Positions 7,721-12,917 of a DNA stretch of 12,917 nt are shown one piece after another (the stretch's first letter is position 1; each line of letters opens with the position of its first letter). Where the stretch lies: NCBI GenBank assembly GCA_900756495.1, contig CAAEKI010000274.1, positions 1 through 12,917 of the forward strand, given 5' to 3'. The stretch comes from an uncultured Oscillospiraceae bacterium (lineage in GTDB: Bacteria; Bacillota; Clostridia; Oscillospirales; Oscillospiraceae). The notes beneath the pieces are model-generated. The model was not told the origin of the DNA, searched no databases, and was given only the letters and a program-made list of their open reading frames with translations. A program made the translations under genes and the position numbers.

Positions 7721-7956
7721 TACACCCCCTCCCCTTCAAAGGGAACAGAAGCCGGTGCACCGTCAGCTCCGGCCAGCAGCTTGCTTACCTTCTGTTCCGC
7801 CTTGTCCAGGAGGGTGTTGCACTTCTTCATCAGAGCGGTGCCCTCCTCAAAAAGAGCCAGCGACTCCTCCAAGGGAGCCTCTCCCCGCTCCAACAGCTTG
7901 ACAATCTCCTCCAAGCGAGCCATAGACTGCTCAAAGGTCAGCTTCTTTTCAGCCAT
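7720..7956 (-). CDS. xseB: Exodeoxyribonuclease VII small subunit
   Basis: A 78-residue small subunit of exonuclease VII, which binds the large subunit XseA in a multimeric complex that degrades single-stranded DNA in both directions. The family opening LTFEQSMARLEEIVKLLERGEAPLEESL is obvious, followed by FEEGTALMKKCNTLLDKAEQKV. It forms a short two-helix hairpin. The C-terminal 15 residues or so are Gly/Ala/Pro-rich and probably disordered. The ATG has an AAAGGAAG ribosome site about eight bases upstream. It overlaps the end of xseA by eight bases and the ispA start by one, so production is likely coupled with XseA. Confidence 0.96.
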   Translation of the reverse strand: MAEKKLTFEQSMARLEEIVKLLERGEAPLEESLALFEEGTALMKKCNTLLDKAEQKVSKLLAGADGAPASVPFEGEGV

Positions 7957-9166
7957 CGGATAAACTTCCTTTCACGATACAGGGGATCTCGCCGTCCGCA
8001 ACCCGGACGGTAATTTCGTCTCCAGGCACGGTCTCCTCAACGGAGCGGATTACAACTCCATCCTTGTTTCTGGGAATTGCATAGCCCCGTCCCAGAACCT
8101 TCAGGGGACTCATGGCATCCAATCCCGCCGCCAGACGGACAAAGCGCTCCCGCTCCCGTCTCAAAGAGGCGGACAGTCCCTGGCCCAGCCGTTCCCGCTG
8201 GTAATCCAGCAGTACCCGGCGATCGGCAACCGCTGCCACGGGATCCTGGAGCACGCGGCTGCTCTCACACCGTTCCAGTACGGCCCGTGCGCCCTCCAGC
8301 CGGCGCCCCAGTGCACGGGCCATGCGCTGTTCCAGCTGGGAGAGAAGACCATACATCTCATTCTGATCGGGCACGGCCAATTCCGCGGCATTGGAGGGCG
8401 TAGACGCCCGCAGATCGGCCACAAAGTCGGAGATGGTCACGTCCGGCTCATGTCCTACCGCCGAAATCACAGGAATGGCTGAGGCGTAAATCGTACGGGC
8501 CACGTCCTCGTCATTAAAGGCCCACAGATCCTCCATCGAGCCGCCTCCCCTACCGGTAATAATCAAATCGGCAACCCGATGGCGGTTGGCCCAGGCGATG
8601 GCGGAACAAATTTCTCCCGGAGCCTCTGTCCCCTGTACCCGTACTGGCAGAACCAAGACCTCCGCCATGGGCCAACGAGCCCCAAGGATTCGGATCATAT
8701 CCTGCACAGCGGCCCCGGCGGGAGATGTTACAAGGGCAATTTTAGCTGGAAATTTTGGTAGAGGCCTCTTGCGTGCTTCCTCAAAGAGCCCCTCCTCCCA
8801 CAGCTTGTTCTTCAGCTGCTCAAATGCCACATGAAGTGCGCCGACTCCGTCCGGGGACAGCCCGCTGCAGTAGAGCTGGTATTGTCCGTCACGCGGAAAG
8901 ACGGTTATACGCCCAAAGGCCACCACATTCATACCGTTCTCCGGACGAAAGCGGAGTGAGGCGGCCTCGCGTTTAAACATCACGCAGCGAATTGCCCCTT
9001 CGGCATCCTTGAGCGAAAAGTAGTGATGCCCGGAGGGATACGTCTTGTAGTTGGAGAGCTCTCCCCGGATATAGAGGCCGGAGAGTGCGCCGTCCCTGTC
9101 CAGAAGGCCCTTGATATATTGATTGACCTGAGTCACACTGAACACAGGAATTTCACGCTCTTTCAA
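7949..9166 (-). CDS. xseA: Exodeoxyribonuclease VII large subunit (TTG start)
   Basis: The catalytic subunit of exonuclease VII, 405 residues, close to the family norm of 400-450. The N-terminal OB-fold (about 5-105) opens with VTQVNQYIKGLLD and contains IRGELSNYK near 33-41. The catalytic domain has GRGGGSMEDLWAFN at 205-218 and GHEPDVTISDFVADLRASTPSNAAE at 238-262. A charged helical region follows, then a C-terminal segment with LGRGYAI. The start codon is TTG at 9166. It overlaps the stop of the upstream gene as TTGA and leaves the family N-terminus intact; no ATG lies nearby in frame. The ribosome site is weak (AAGG), consistent with coupled translation. Confidence 0.96.
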   Translation of the reverse strand: MKEREIPVFSVTQVNQYIKGLLDRDGALSGLYIRGELSNYKTYPSGHHYFSLKDAEGAIRCVMFKREAASLRFRPENGMNVVAFGRITVFPRDGQYQLYCSGLSPDGVGALHVAFEQLKNKLWEEGLFEEARKRPLPKFPAKIALVTSPAGAAVQDMIRILGARWPMAEVLVLPVRVQGTEAPGEICSAIAWANRHRVADLIITGRGGGSMEDLWAFNDEDVARTIYASAIPVISAVGHEPDVTISDFVADLRASTPSNAAELAVPDQNEMYGLLSQLEQRMARALGRRLEGARAVLERCESSRVLQDPVAAVADRRVLLDYQRERLGQGLSASLRRERERFVRLAAGLDAMSPLKVLGRGYAIPRNKDGVVIRSVEETVPGDEITVRVADGEIPCIVKGSLSDG

Positions 9167-10092
9167 GCAGCGCCTTCCCCCTTCAGATATCGGTGAGCCA
9201 GAACGGCGGCCCCCATCGCATTGTCAGAGGCATAAGCCGGAGCGGCAAAAATTGCGTCCGGCATAGCGGCCCGGAGCGCTGAGTTGGATGCCACGCCCCC
9301 GGAGAAGAGTACCGGCAGGCCGGGGTAGTCCCGCCGCGCCGCATCGGTAACACGGCGCACTGCGCTTATCACTGTGTTCACAGCAAAGCGTGCAATGGAG
9401 GGCGGAGTGCATCCCTCCGCCAACATATTCTTTACCTTGTTCTCCATTCCGGAGAGCGAAAATGTAAAGTTTTGCAGCTTTATAAAATAGGGCGTCCCAC
9501 CGTCCTCTTGATAATAAAGGGTATCCAGGGCCTTTCCAGCCGGAAAATTTAAGCCCAGCAGCACTCCGGTACGGTCAATGAGCTGCCCGGCAGAGATATC
9601 AGAGGTACCGCCCAGCTTTTCAGCCCTGATATTGACCCCGTCCGGCTCTACCAGTAACAATTCGGTCGTACCTCCGGACAGATGCCAAGCCAGCATAGGG
9701 GCGTCCAGCAAATCCAGGCGCCCGGCAGACCAAGCTGCGGCCGCAATATGTCCCTGTTGATGAGATACTGGAAAAAAGGGGATTCCCAGCACCTCTGCTA
9801 TAGACCGCCCCTGGCTCTCTCCGGCCAGAAAACAGGGCATATAGGAGCCCTCTACGGCGCGCGGGCGGGTGGAGGCGGCCACAGCTGAGAGCCCGGAAAG
9901 CCAACCCATATCACGCAGGGCGGCAATACGGTCAGGCAGATGTTTCACATGCTGAAAAAGGGCATCGCTCTGTCTCAGGCCAAGCGCTCCATTGCGTACA
10001 TCCAACAGCCGTCCATCATTGACGCCGTTTTCCCCGTCAAAGGCTGCGGCAGAAGTCGTGTAATTGCTGGTATCAATTCCCAGTGTGCGCAC
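9163..10092 (-). CDS. TsaD/Kae1-like ASKHA protein (paralogue, GTG start)
   Basis: Resembles TsaD/Kae1 (old name O-sialoglycoprotein endopeptidase), the ATPase that makes t6A in tRNA, but looks like a divergent paralogue of 309 residues. It opens LGIDTSNYTTSAA, where true TsaD has GIETSCDETS. The metal-site HxxxH is kept as VSHQQGH (H111, H115). Other ASKHA blocks are SGGTTE at 139-144 (SGGHT in TsaD), FSGGVASN and a late YASDNAMGAA whose Asp is the expected metal ligand. GTG at 10092 is chosen with GAGG nine bases upstream; the 48-residue upstream extension is a nusB shadow. It lies where B. subtilis carries folD. The real function is unknown, and no tsaB, tsaC or tsaE is nearby. Confidence 0.85.
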   Translation of the reverse strand: MRTLGIDTSNYTTSAAAFDGENGVNDGRLLDVRNGALGLRQSDALFQHVKHLPDRIAALRDMGWLSGLSAVAASTRPRAVEGSYMPCFLAGESQGRSIAEVLGIPFFPVSHQQGHIAAAAWSAGRLDLLDAPMLAWHLSGGTTELLLVEPDGVNIRAEKLGGTSDISAGQLIDRTGVLLGLNFPAGKALDTLYYQEDGGTPYFIKLQNFTFSLSGMENKVKNMLAEGCTPPSIARFAVNTVISAVRRVTDAARRDYPGLPVLFSGGVASNSALRAAMPDAIFAAPAYASDNAMGAAVLAHRYLKGEGAA

Positions 10093-10096
10093 AATC

Positions 10097-10612
10097 CTAT
10101 TCCTCTTCTCCGGGGATGTCGTCAAAAGTTCCCTCTTCGGGAGCAGCAGATCTTCGGACCGGCTCGGGTGGACATTCGTTGCGCACAAATGAGCCCATAA
10201 TGCCGTTGACAAAGGAGACCAGATCATCAGACTCATAGTGCTTGGTTAGCTCTACCGCCTCATTGATAGCAGCCGCGTTGGGGATGTCCTGCATATATAA
10301 AACCTCAAACATCGCAACCCGCATAATAGCCACTACCACCCTTGGAATTCTGGAAAATTTCCAGCCAATGGCATACTTGGAGATATAGCTGTCCAACTCT
10401 GGAGCGTGTTCATAGGTCCCCTTGACAAGCGCTTCAATATAGGCGCGCTGCTTCTGGTTTGGAAACTCGGCATATAGAGGTTCCTCTTCACCGATAGCGG
10501 CAAAGGTCGGGCGGTTCAGGGACTGTTCCAACAGCTCGTCAGCAGTCTGATTGGTAAAGCCCAGCTCAAAGGAAAAATGGACAGCGATCTCACGGGCATG
10601 GGTTCTGGTCAT
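10097..10612 (-). CDS. nusB: Transcription antitermination factor NusB
   Basis: An RNA-binding all-helical protein that pairs with NusE (S10) on boxA to support antitermination of rRNA transcription. It has 171 residues, against about 139 in E. coli. The helical domain spans about 1-145, with typical N-terminal THAREIAVHFSFEL and C-terminal AINEAVELTKHY...SFVNGIMG. The extra 26 or so C-terminal residues are acidic and Pro-rich, likely disordered, and end in EEE. The ATG at 10612 has GGGGAGG seven bases upstream; a 26-residue extension is possible in frame but lacks a good site and reaches into the promoter. It is the first gene after the promoter at 10679-10684. Confidence 0.95.
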   Translation of the reverse strand: MTRTHAREIAVHFSFELGFTNQTADELLEQSLNRPTFAAIGEEEPLYAEFPNQKQRAYIEALVKGTYEHAPELDSYISKYAIGWKFSRIPRVVVAIMRVAMFEVLYMQDIPNAAAINEAVELTKHYESDDLVSFVNGIMGSFVRNECPPEPVRRSAAPEEGTFDDIPGEEE

Positions 10613-10627
10613 GCGGCATCCTCCCCG

Positions 10628-10643
10628 GCGGGCTTTCCCCCGC
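10628..10643 (-). promoter_or_regulatory. nusB: Small hairpin abutting the nusB ribosome binding site
   Basis: In the roughly 60-nt nusB leader, GCGGG and CCCGC form a five-pair GC stem with a six-base loop. It ends one base before the Shine-Dalgarno GGGGAGG (10626-10620). Such a stem could affect ribosome access, but it is short and may be chance in GC-rich DNA. Confidence 0.4.
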
Positions 10644-10663
10644 TCATATATATCAAGGTCACT

Positions 10664-10701
10664 TGCATAGATAAATGTATTATACACCATCTATGCATAG
10701 A
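10664..10701. repeat. TGCATAGA direct repeat and TCTATGCATAGA palindrome
   Basis: Two copies of TGCATAGA (10664-10671 and 10694-10701) lie 30 bp apart, about three helical turns. The second copy is half of a perfect palindrome at 10690-10701. They flank the -10 box and the predicted start of the nusB transcript, so they may be a repressor site. The factor is unknown. Confidence 0.6.
10679..10701 (-). promoter_or_regulatory. Promoter of the nusB cluster with overlapping palindrome
   Basis: A perfect -10 box TATAAT lies at 10684-10679, with a poor -35 (about TTATTT at 17 bp). Transcription would begin near 10672. The spacer contains the perfect 12-bp palindrome TCTATGCATAGA (10690-10701). On the plus strand TGCATAGA recurs at 10664-10671, 30 bp from the copy at 10694-10701, so the two lie on either side of the -10 box. 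A weak -35 with palindromic sequence in the spacer is a usual sign of a controlled promoter. Confidence 0.72.
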
Positions 10702-10724
10702 AAATAAACCCTCACTTTCACCAA

Positions 10725-10771
10725 AAACAGCAAAAAGCCGGGCGGCGGGAATAGCACTCCCGTCGCCCGGC
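10725..10771 (-). terminator. Intrinsic terminator after the asp23 gene
   Basis: A 14-pair stem (10771-10758 with 10750-10737) carries one G-T mismatch or wobble and a seven-base loop. On the minus strand it is followed by TTTTTGCTGTTTTT. It lies 15 bases past the asp23-family stop and separates that gene from the nusB promoter. Confidence 0.93.
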
Positions 10772-10786
10772 ATATTTAGATCTGCT

Positions 10787-11176
10787 TTATGCTCTCTGGT
10801 GGCGTTCACGTTCAAAGACGATGCCGGAGACCTGAACATTCACGCACTCCACAGTGAGCCCACTGGTATTTTCAATGGCGGAGTATACTGCCTCCTGCAC
10901 CTCCCGGGCCACAGCGGGGATGGTGTAGCCGTACTTGATCAGTACCGCCACGTCTACACGGACGCTCTCTTCCTCCACAGTAATATGGACGCCCTTCGCC
11001 AGATTCTTTTTGCCGCCCAGCAGTTCAGCCAGGTCGGTGCCAAGATTGGCGGCCAGACTGCCGACCCCCTCTACCTCCAGGGCGGCGGCGGCGGCAATAA
11101 CCGCCAGGACCTCCTCTGATATATGGATGTTTCCCAACTCATCGGGCCGGGAAACGTACTCTCTCGCATCGGCCAT
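10787..11176 (-). CDS. Asp23/Gls24 family envelope-stress protein (YqhY-like)
   Basis: A 129-residue Asp23/Gls24-family protein. The conserved opening GNIHISEEVLAVIAAAAALE (about 16-35) is followed by VEGVGSL, VAVLIKYGYTIPAVAREVQEAV, and a C-terminal VNVQVSGIVF. The family is cytoplasmic and often membrane-associated. The B. subtilis relative YqhY sits in the same genomic place after accBC and influences acetyl-CoA carboxylase; no acc genes are present here. The start is ATG 11176 with AAGGAG about ten bases upstream; a 17-residue extension is not supported. It has its own promoter and terminator, so it is probably monocistronic. The molecular function is unknown. Confidence 0.93.
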   Translation of the reverse strand: MADAREYVSRPDELGNIHISEEVLAVIAAAAALEVEGVGSLAANLGTDLAELLGGKKNLAKGVHITVEEESVRVDVAVLIKYGYTIPAVAREVQEAVYSAIENTSGLTVECVNVQVSGIVFERERHQRA

Positions 11177-11191
11177 ATCAGTCACGCTCCT

Positions 11192-11287
11192 TTTTGTGGT
11201 ACGGCGGCCAGCCTTCTCCGTCTTCACGCGGAGTCAGCTATGGTGCCGGTTATGCAGAGGCTATTCTGAATCCATTGTACCACAAAA
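11192..11287. repeat. Perfect 11-bp inverted repeat spanning asp23 promoter and leader
   Basis: TTTTGTGGTAC (11192-11202) and GTACCACAAAA (11277-11287) are perfect inverted copies 74 bp apart. On the minus strand one arm overlaps the extended -10 box. The other lies in the leader just before the asp23 Shine-Dalgarno. It could be a paired operator or, in a read-through transcript only, a long-range stem. Confidence 0.65.
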
Positions 11288-11301
11288 GTGTGAAATTACA
11301 A
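11274..11301 (-). promoter_or_regulatory. Extended -10 promoter of the asp23 gene
   Basis: The -10 box TACAAT (11279-11274) is preceded by TGG, making an extended -10. The -35 box TTGTAA (11301-11296) is 16 bp upstream. The transcript would begin near 11267, leaving a leader of about 90 nt. Confidence 0.7.
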
Positions 11302-11436
11302 CTCATTTTTCTGCGAGAGCAGTCCCTGTCCGCTGTGTACGCGCCCATACTGGACTGCCGGTTACTCTGTCCGGCGCTCCGGCGGATTGTTCAGACTCCT
11401 TCACGGATTTCAGCGGTGGCCCCGCGGGACATCGGG

Positions 11437-12024
11437 TTACTCGGATTCGGCCTCAATAATTTTGATTTGGCTGGCAGAATAGCCGGTTTCCCCAGTGACA
11501 ATCTCTGTGATGCGGGCTACATCCGCATCGGTGAGCCCTCCCTCGATGGCGGATACCACCACAGAGACGCTGTTGTCTCCAATAAATGCCACGCAGTCGG
11601 CATAGCCCTTGGCGGTTACCAGGTTTTCAATCTGGGCCTCGGACACCGTATAGTCTGCCAGTGTTTGAATGGCGGCGGCCGTCTCTTCCTGCATAGCCTC
11701 GTCAGGCTCCTCACCTTCTGCCTGCTGCAGCAGGGACAGCGCCGCATCCCTGGCCTGCTGGCGGTTGAGACGTGCGGAAGCAAAGTAGCCGCCCTGTTCT
11801 GCAGAGGGATCCGGGCTGACGTCCTGGCTACCTGAAGGCGCGGGGGATGGATCGGAGTGTTCTCCCAGCAGAGGATCTGCCGTACCCCCTACCAGAGCCG
11901 CCTGTCCAAGGGTTTTCCCCGCTTCGGTATCTCCCTCCTTCTGGTAGGACCAATTCAGATAGACGGCCGCGCACACAAAGAGCACAATCGCCACCACCAC
12001 TGCGTTTCGCTTCCAAAGTTTCAT
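11437..12024 (-). CDS. spoIIIAH: Stage III sporulation protein AH
   Basis: A mother-cell membrane protein whose extracellular domain meets forespore SpoIIQ across the intermembrane space, part of the feeding-tube or channel complex. It has 195 residues (218 in B. subtilis). A short basic N-terminus is followed by a membrane helix at about 8-23. A Pro/Ser/Gly-rich linker (about 30-78) follows, then the ring-building YscJ/FliF-like domain starting at YFASARLNRQQARDAAL and ending IKIIEAESE. A strong AGGAGG lies nine bases before the ATG. It is the last spoIIIA gene, 55 nt after spoIIIAG. In B. subtilis the operon is sigma-E dependent; its promoter is outside this window. Confidence 0.95.
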   Translation of the reverse strand: MKLWKRNAVVVAIVLFVCAAVYLNWSYQKEGDTEAGKTLGQAALVGGTADPLLGEHSDPSPAPSGSQDVSPDPSAEQGGYFASARLNRQQARDAALSLLQQAEGEEPDEAMQEETAAAIQTLADYTVSEAQIENLVTAKGYADCVAFIGDNSVSVVVSAIEGGLTDADVARITEIVTGETGYSASQIKIIEAESE

Positions 12025-12079
12025 TGACCGATTCCTCCTTGTTTCTTCCTTGATTCCATTTCAGATTTGGAAGAGAACA

Positions 12080-12613
12080 TCAGTTCCCTTTACAGATAGA
12101 GATCTTATCTGCCCCCAAGCCGGTAAGCGCCGCCACCGCCTCGGAGATCTGGAGCTTTACCGCCGGGTCGTTGCCGCCGGGACAGACCACCAGCGCCCCT
12201 TGATACTGCGGTGCCAATTCCTGCAGGGCCACCGTCTCCTCGTTTCCTGAGCCCTTTGAGACCACCACTGTACTGACTTGAGAGTCGATGGACTCCCCTT
12301 TCTCAGTCGTCTTGCCATCGGTGGCTAAAATCTGCCGCGTTCCGCTGCGCAGAGTCAGGACCACCTTGACCTTGCCTGCCCCGTCTATGCGGGAGAGGGC
12401 TTCCTCCAACTTGCCCTCTGTAGCCTCCAGATCAAAAGCCCCTCCGGAAGAGTCCGCCGGCATGGCTGCCTCTTCCTCCCCCTCACCACCTCCAAAGGAG
12501 GGCAGCATTAACAGCACCACTCCCGCCAATATGACCAGAAAAACAAATTTATACTTTTCTAGGAGCAGTACCAATTTTTTGCCCCAGGCACCCAGGGCTT
12601 CTCCATTTTTCAT
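12080..12613 (-). CDS. spoIIIAG: Stage III sporulation protein AG
   Basis: A mother-cell protein that forms a large ring in the forespore outer membrane as part of the SpoIIIA-SpoIIQ channel. It has 177 residues, shorter than the 229 of B. subtilis. A basic and amphipathic N-terminus precedes a membrane helix at about 23-37. An acidic Gly-rich linker (GGGEGEEEAA) follows, then the ring-building domain containing LEEALSRIDGAGKVKVVLTL and ending GLGADKISICKGN. The ATG overlaps the spoIIIAF stop as ATGA, and the ribosome site is weak, so translation is probably coupled. Confidence 0.95.
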   Translation of the reverse strand: MKNGEALGAWGKKLVLLLEKYKFVFLVILAGVVLLMLPSFGGGEGEEEAAMPADSSGGAFDLEATEGKLEEALSRIDGAGKVKVVLTLRSGTRQILATDGKTTEKGESIDSQVSTVVVSKGSGNEETVALQELAPQYQGALVVCPGGNDPAVKLQISEAVAALTGLGADKISICKGN

Positions 12614-12917
12614 CCGCTCTCACCGCTTTCGTAATACTGCCGCTCTTCCGGGATTGCAAAGTCGGCGGTAATTTGTTCTGTCAGTGTTTTTTGCTGCTCC
12701 CCAGTCAGATCGCCGCGGATGGTGACGCAATAGGGTACCGGGTAGTCCCCCTCCTCTCCAGGTGCGGTCTCCACCTCTACGGTGCAGACAATTCCCAAAG
12801 AGGCCGCCTTGTCCAGAATATATGCGCCTGACTGCTCCGCTATGATTCCTTTCATTAAAGTCTGATTCTCCTCCTCCAAAGTTCCGTCGTAGATCGATAA
12901 CGCGGCCTTATACTCTG
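12610..12917 (-). CDS. spoIIIAF: Stage III sporulation protein AF, 5' end beyond window
   Basis: The C-terminal 101 residues of SpoIIIAF, a mother-cell membrane protein of the SpoIIIA complex with a ring-building-like soluble domain. The frame is open to the window edge, reading EYKAALSIYDGTLEEENQTLMKG before AEQSGAYILDKAASLGI, a pattern typical of this protein. An in-frame TTG at 12879 is internal and not the start. The C-terminus includes YCVTIRGDLTGEQQKTLTEQI and the acidic tail YYESGESG. The membrane helices expected at the N-terminus are outside. It is immediately upstream of spoIIIAG, with a 4-nt overlap. Confidence 0.92.
   Translation of the reverse strand, partial: EYKAALSIYDGTLEEENQTLMKGIIAEQSGAYILDKAASLGIVCTVEVETAPGEEGDYPVPYCVTIRGDLTGEQQKTLTEQITADFAIPEERQYYESGESG

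Larger units (their letters stand above)
11177..11436. other. Intergenic region between spoIIIAH and asp23
   Basis: This 260-bp gap holds the asp23 promoter, its leader with a small CTCCG/CGGAG hairpin, and the inverted repeat noted separately. Between the spoIIIAH stop and the promoter there is also a perfect 7-bp inverted repeat, GCAGTCC (11319-11325) with GGACTGC (11352-11358). No U-tract follows it, so I cannot support a terminator for the spoIIIA operon. No convincing gene is present. Confidence 0.6.

Noticed and set aside
6575..7963. Plus-strand open frame of 462 codons opposite ispA and xseB
   Set aside because: It is antisense to two clearly recognised genes, of low-complexity shadow composition (many Gln, Ser, Pro), with no domain character. 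GC-rich coding DNA often gives such frames.
10652..10660. Second promoter in the nusB leader near TTGATATATATG
   Set aside because: The boxes are adjacent rather than separated by a proper spacer, and the sequence lies downstream of the better TATAAT.
11319..11358. Terminator for the spoIIIA operon
   Set aside because: The stem is only seven pairs with a 26-base loop and no U-run follows on the minus strand.
1..12917. tRNA, rRNA, CRISPR array, insertion sequence or phage genes
   Set aside because: Looked for on both strands. No repeats with regular spacers, no transposase-like or integrase-like frame, and no cloverleaf was seen.

Overview
The window looks like chromosomal core DNA of a spore-forming Clostridia species. 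The gene content and protein flavour suggest the Oscillospiraceae (Flavonifractor or Intestinimonas-like), but that placement is inference. Everything supported here is read from the minus strand, so the biological order runs from high to low coordinates. The layout parallels the conserved Bacillus subtilis block spoIIIAH-(accBC)-asp23-nusB-(folD)-xseA-xseB-ispA-dxs-tlyA-argR-recN.

12917-11437: the 3' end of the spoIIIA sporulation operon, with spoIIIAF (cut by the window edge), spoIIIAG and spoIIIAH. These encode parts of the mother-cell channel used during engulfment.

11436-10725: a 260-bp intergenic region holding an extended -10 promoter, then a single Asp23/Gls24-family gene closed by a strong intrinsic terminator.

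10701-268: a new promoter, with a palindrome and repeats around its -10 box, starts a tightly packed cluster: nusB, a TsaD/Kae1-like paralogue, xseA, xseB, ispA, a DUF212 (divergent PAP2) membrane protein, dxs, tlyA, nadK, argR, recN and an MmcQ/YjbR-family gene. Gaps are short and several stop/start codons overlap (TAATG, GTGA, TTGA), so translational coupling is likely. Functionally it mixes RNA biology (nusB, tlyA), isoprenoid precursor synthesis (dxs, ispA, perhaps the DUF212 protein), DNA repair (xseA, xseB, recN), NADP supply (nadK) and arginine control (argR). Five of the twelve genes appear to use a non-AUG start. In dxs no ATG, GTG or TTG exists where the family's N-terminus must begin.

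267-1: immediately after the last stop codon comes a perfect sigma-A consensus promoter (TTGACA-N17-TATAAT), followed by a T-box riboswitch leader that runs off the window edge inside its T-box sequence. Its specifier triplet reads UAC, so the gene just outside is predicted to be tyrosine-related, most likely tyrS.

The T-box leader and its promoter, the non-canonical dxs start, and the repeat structures at the nusB and asp23 promoters are the most noteworthy items. I saw no mobile element, CRISPR array, tRNA or rRNA gene.
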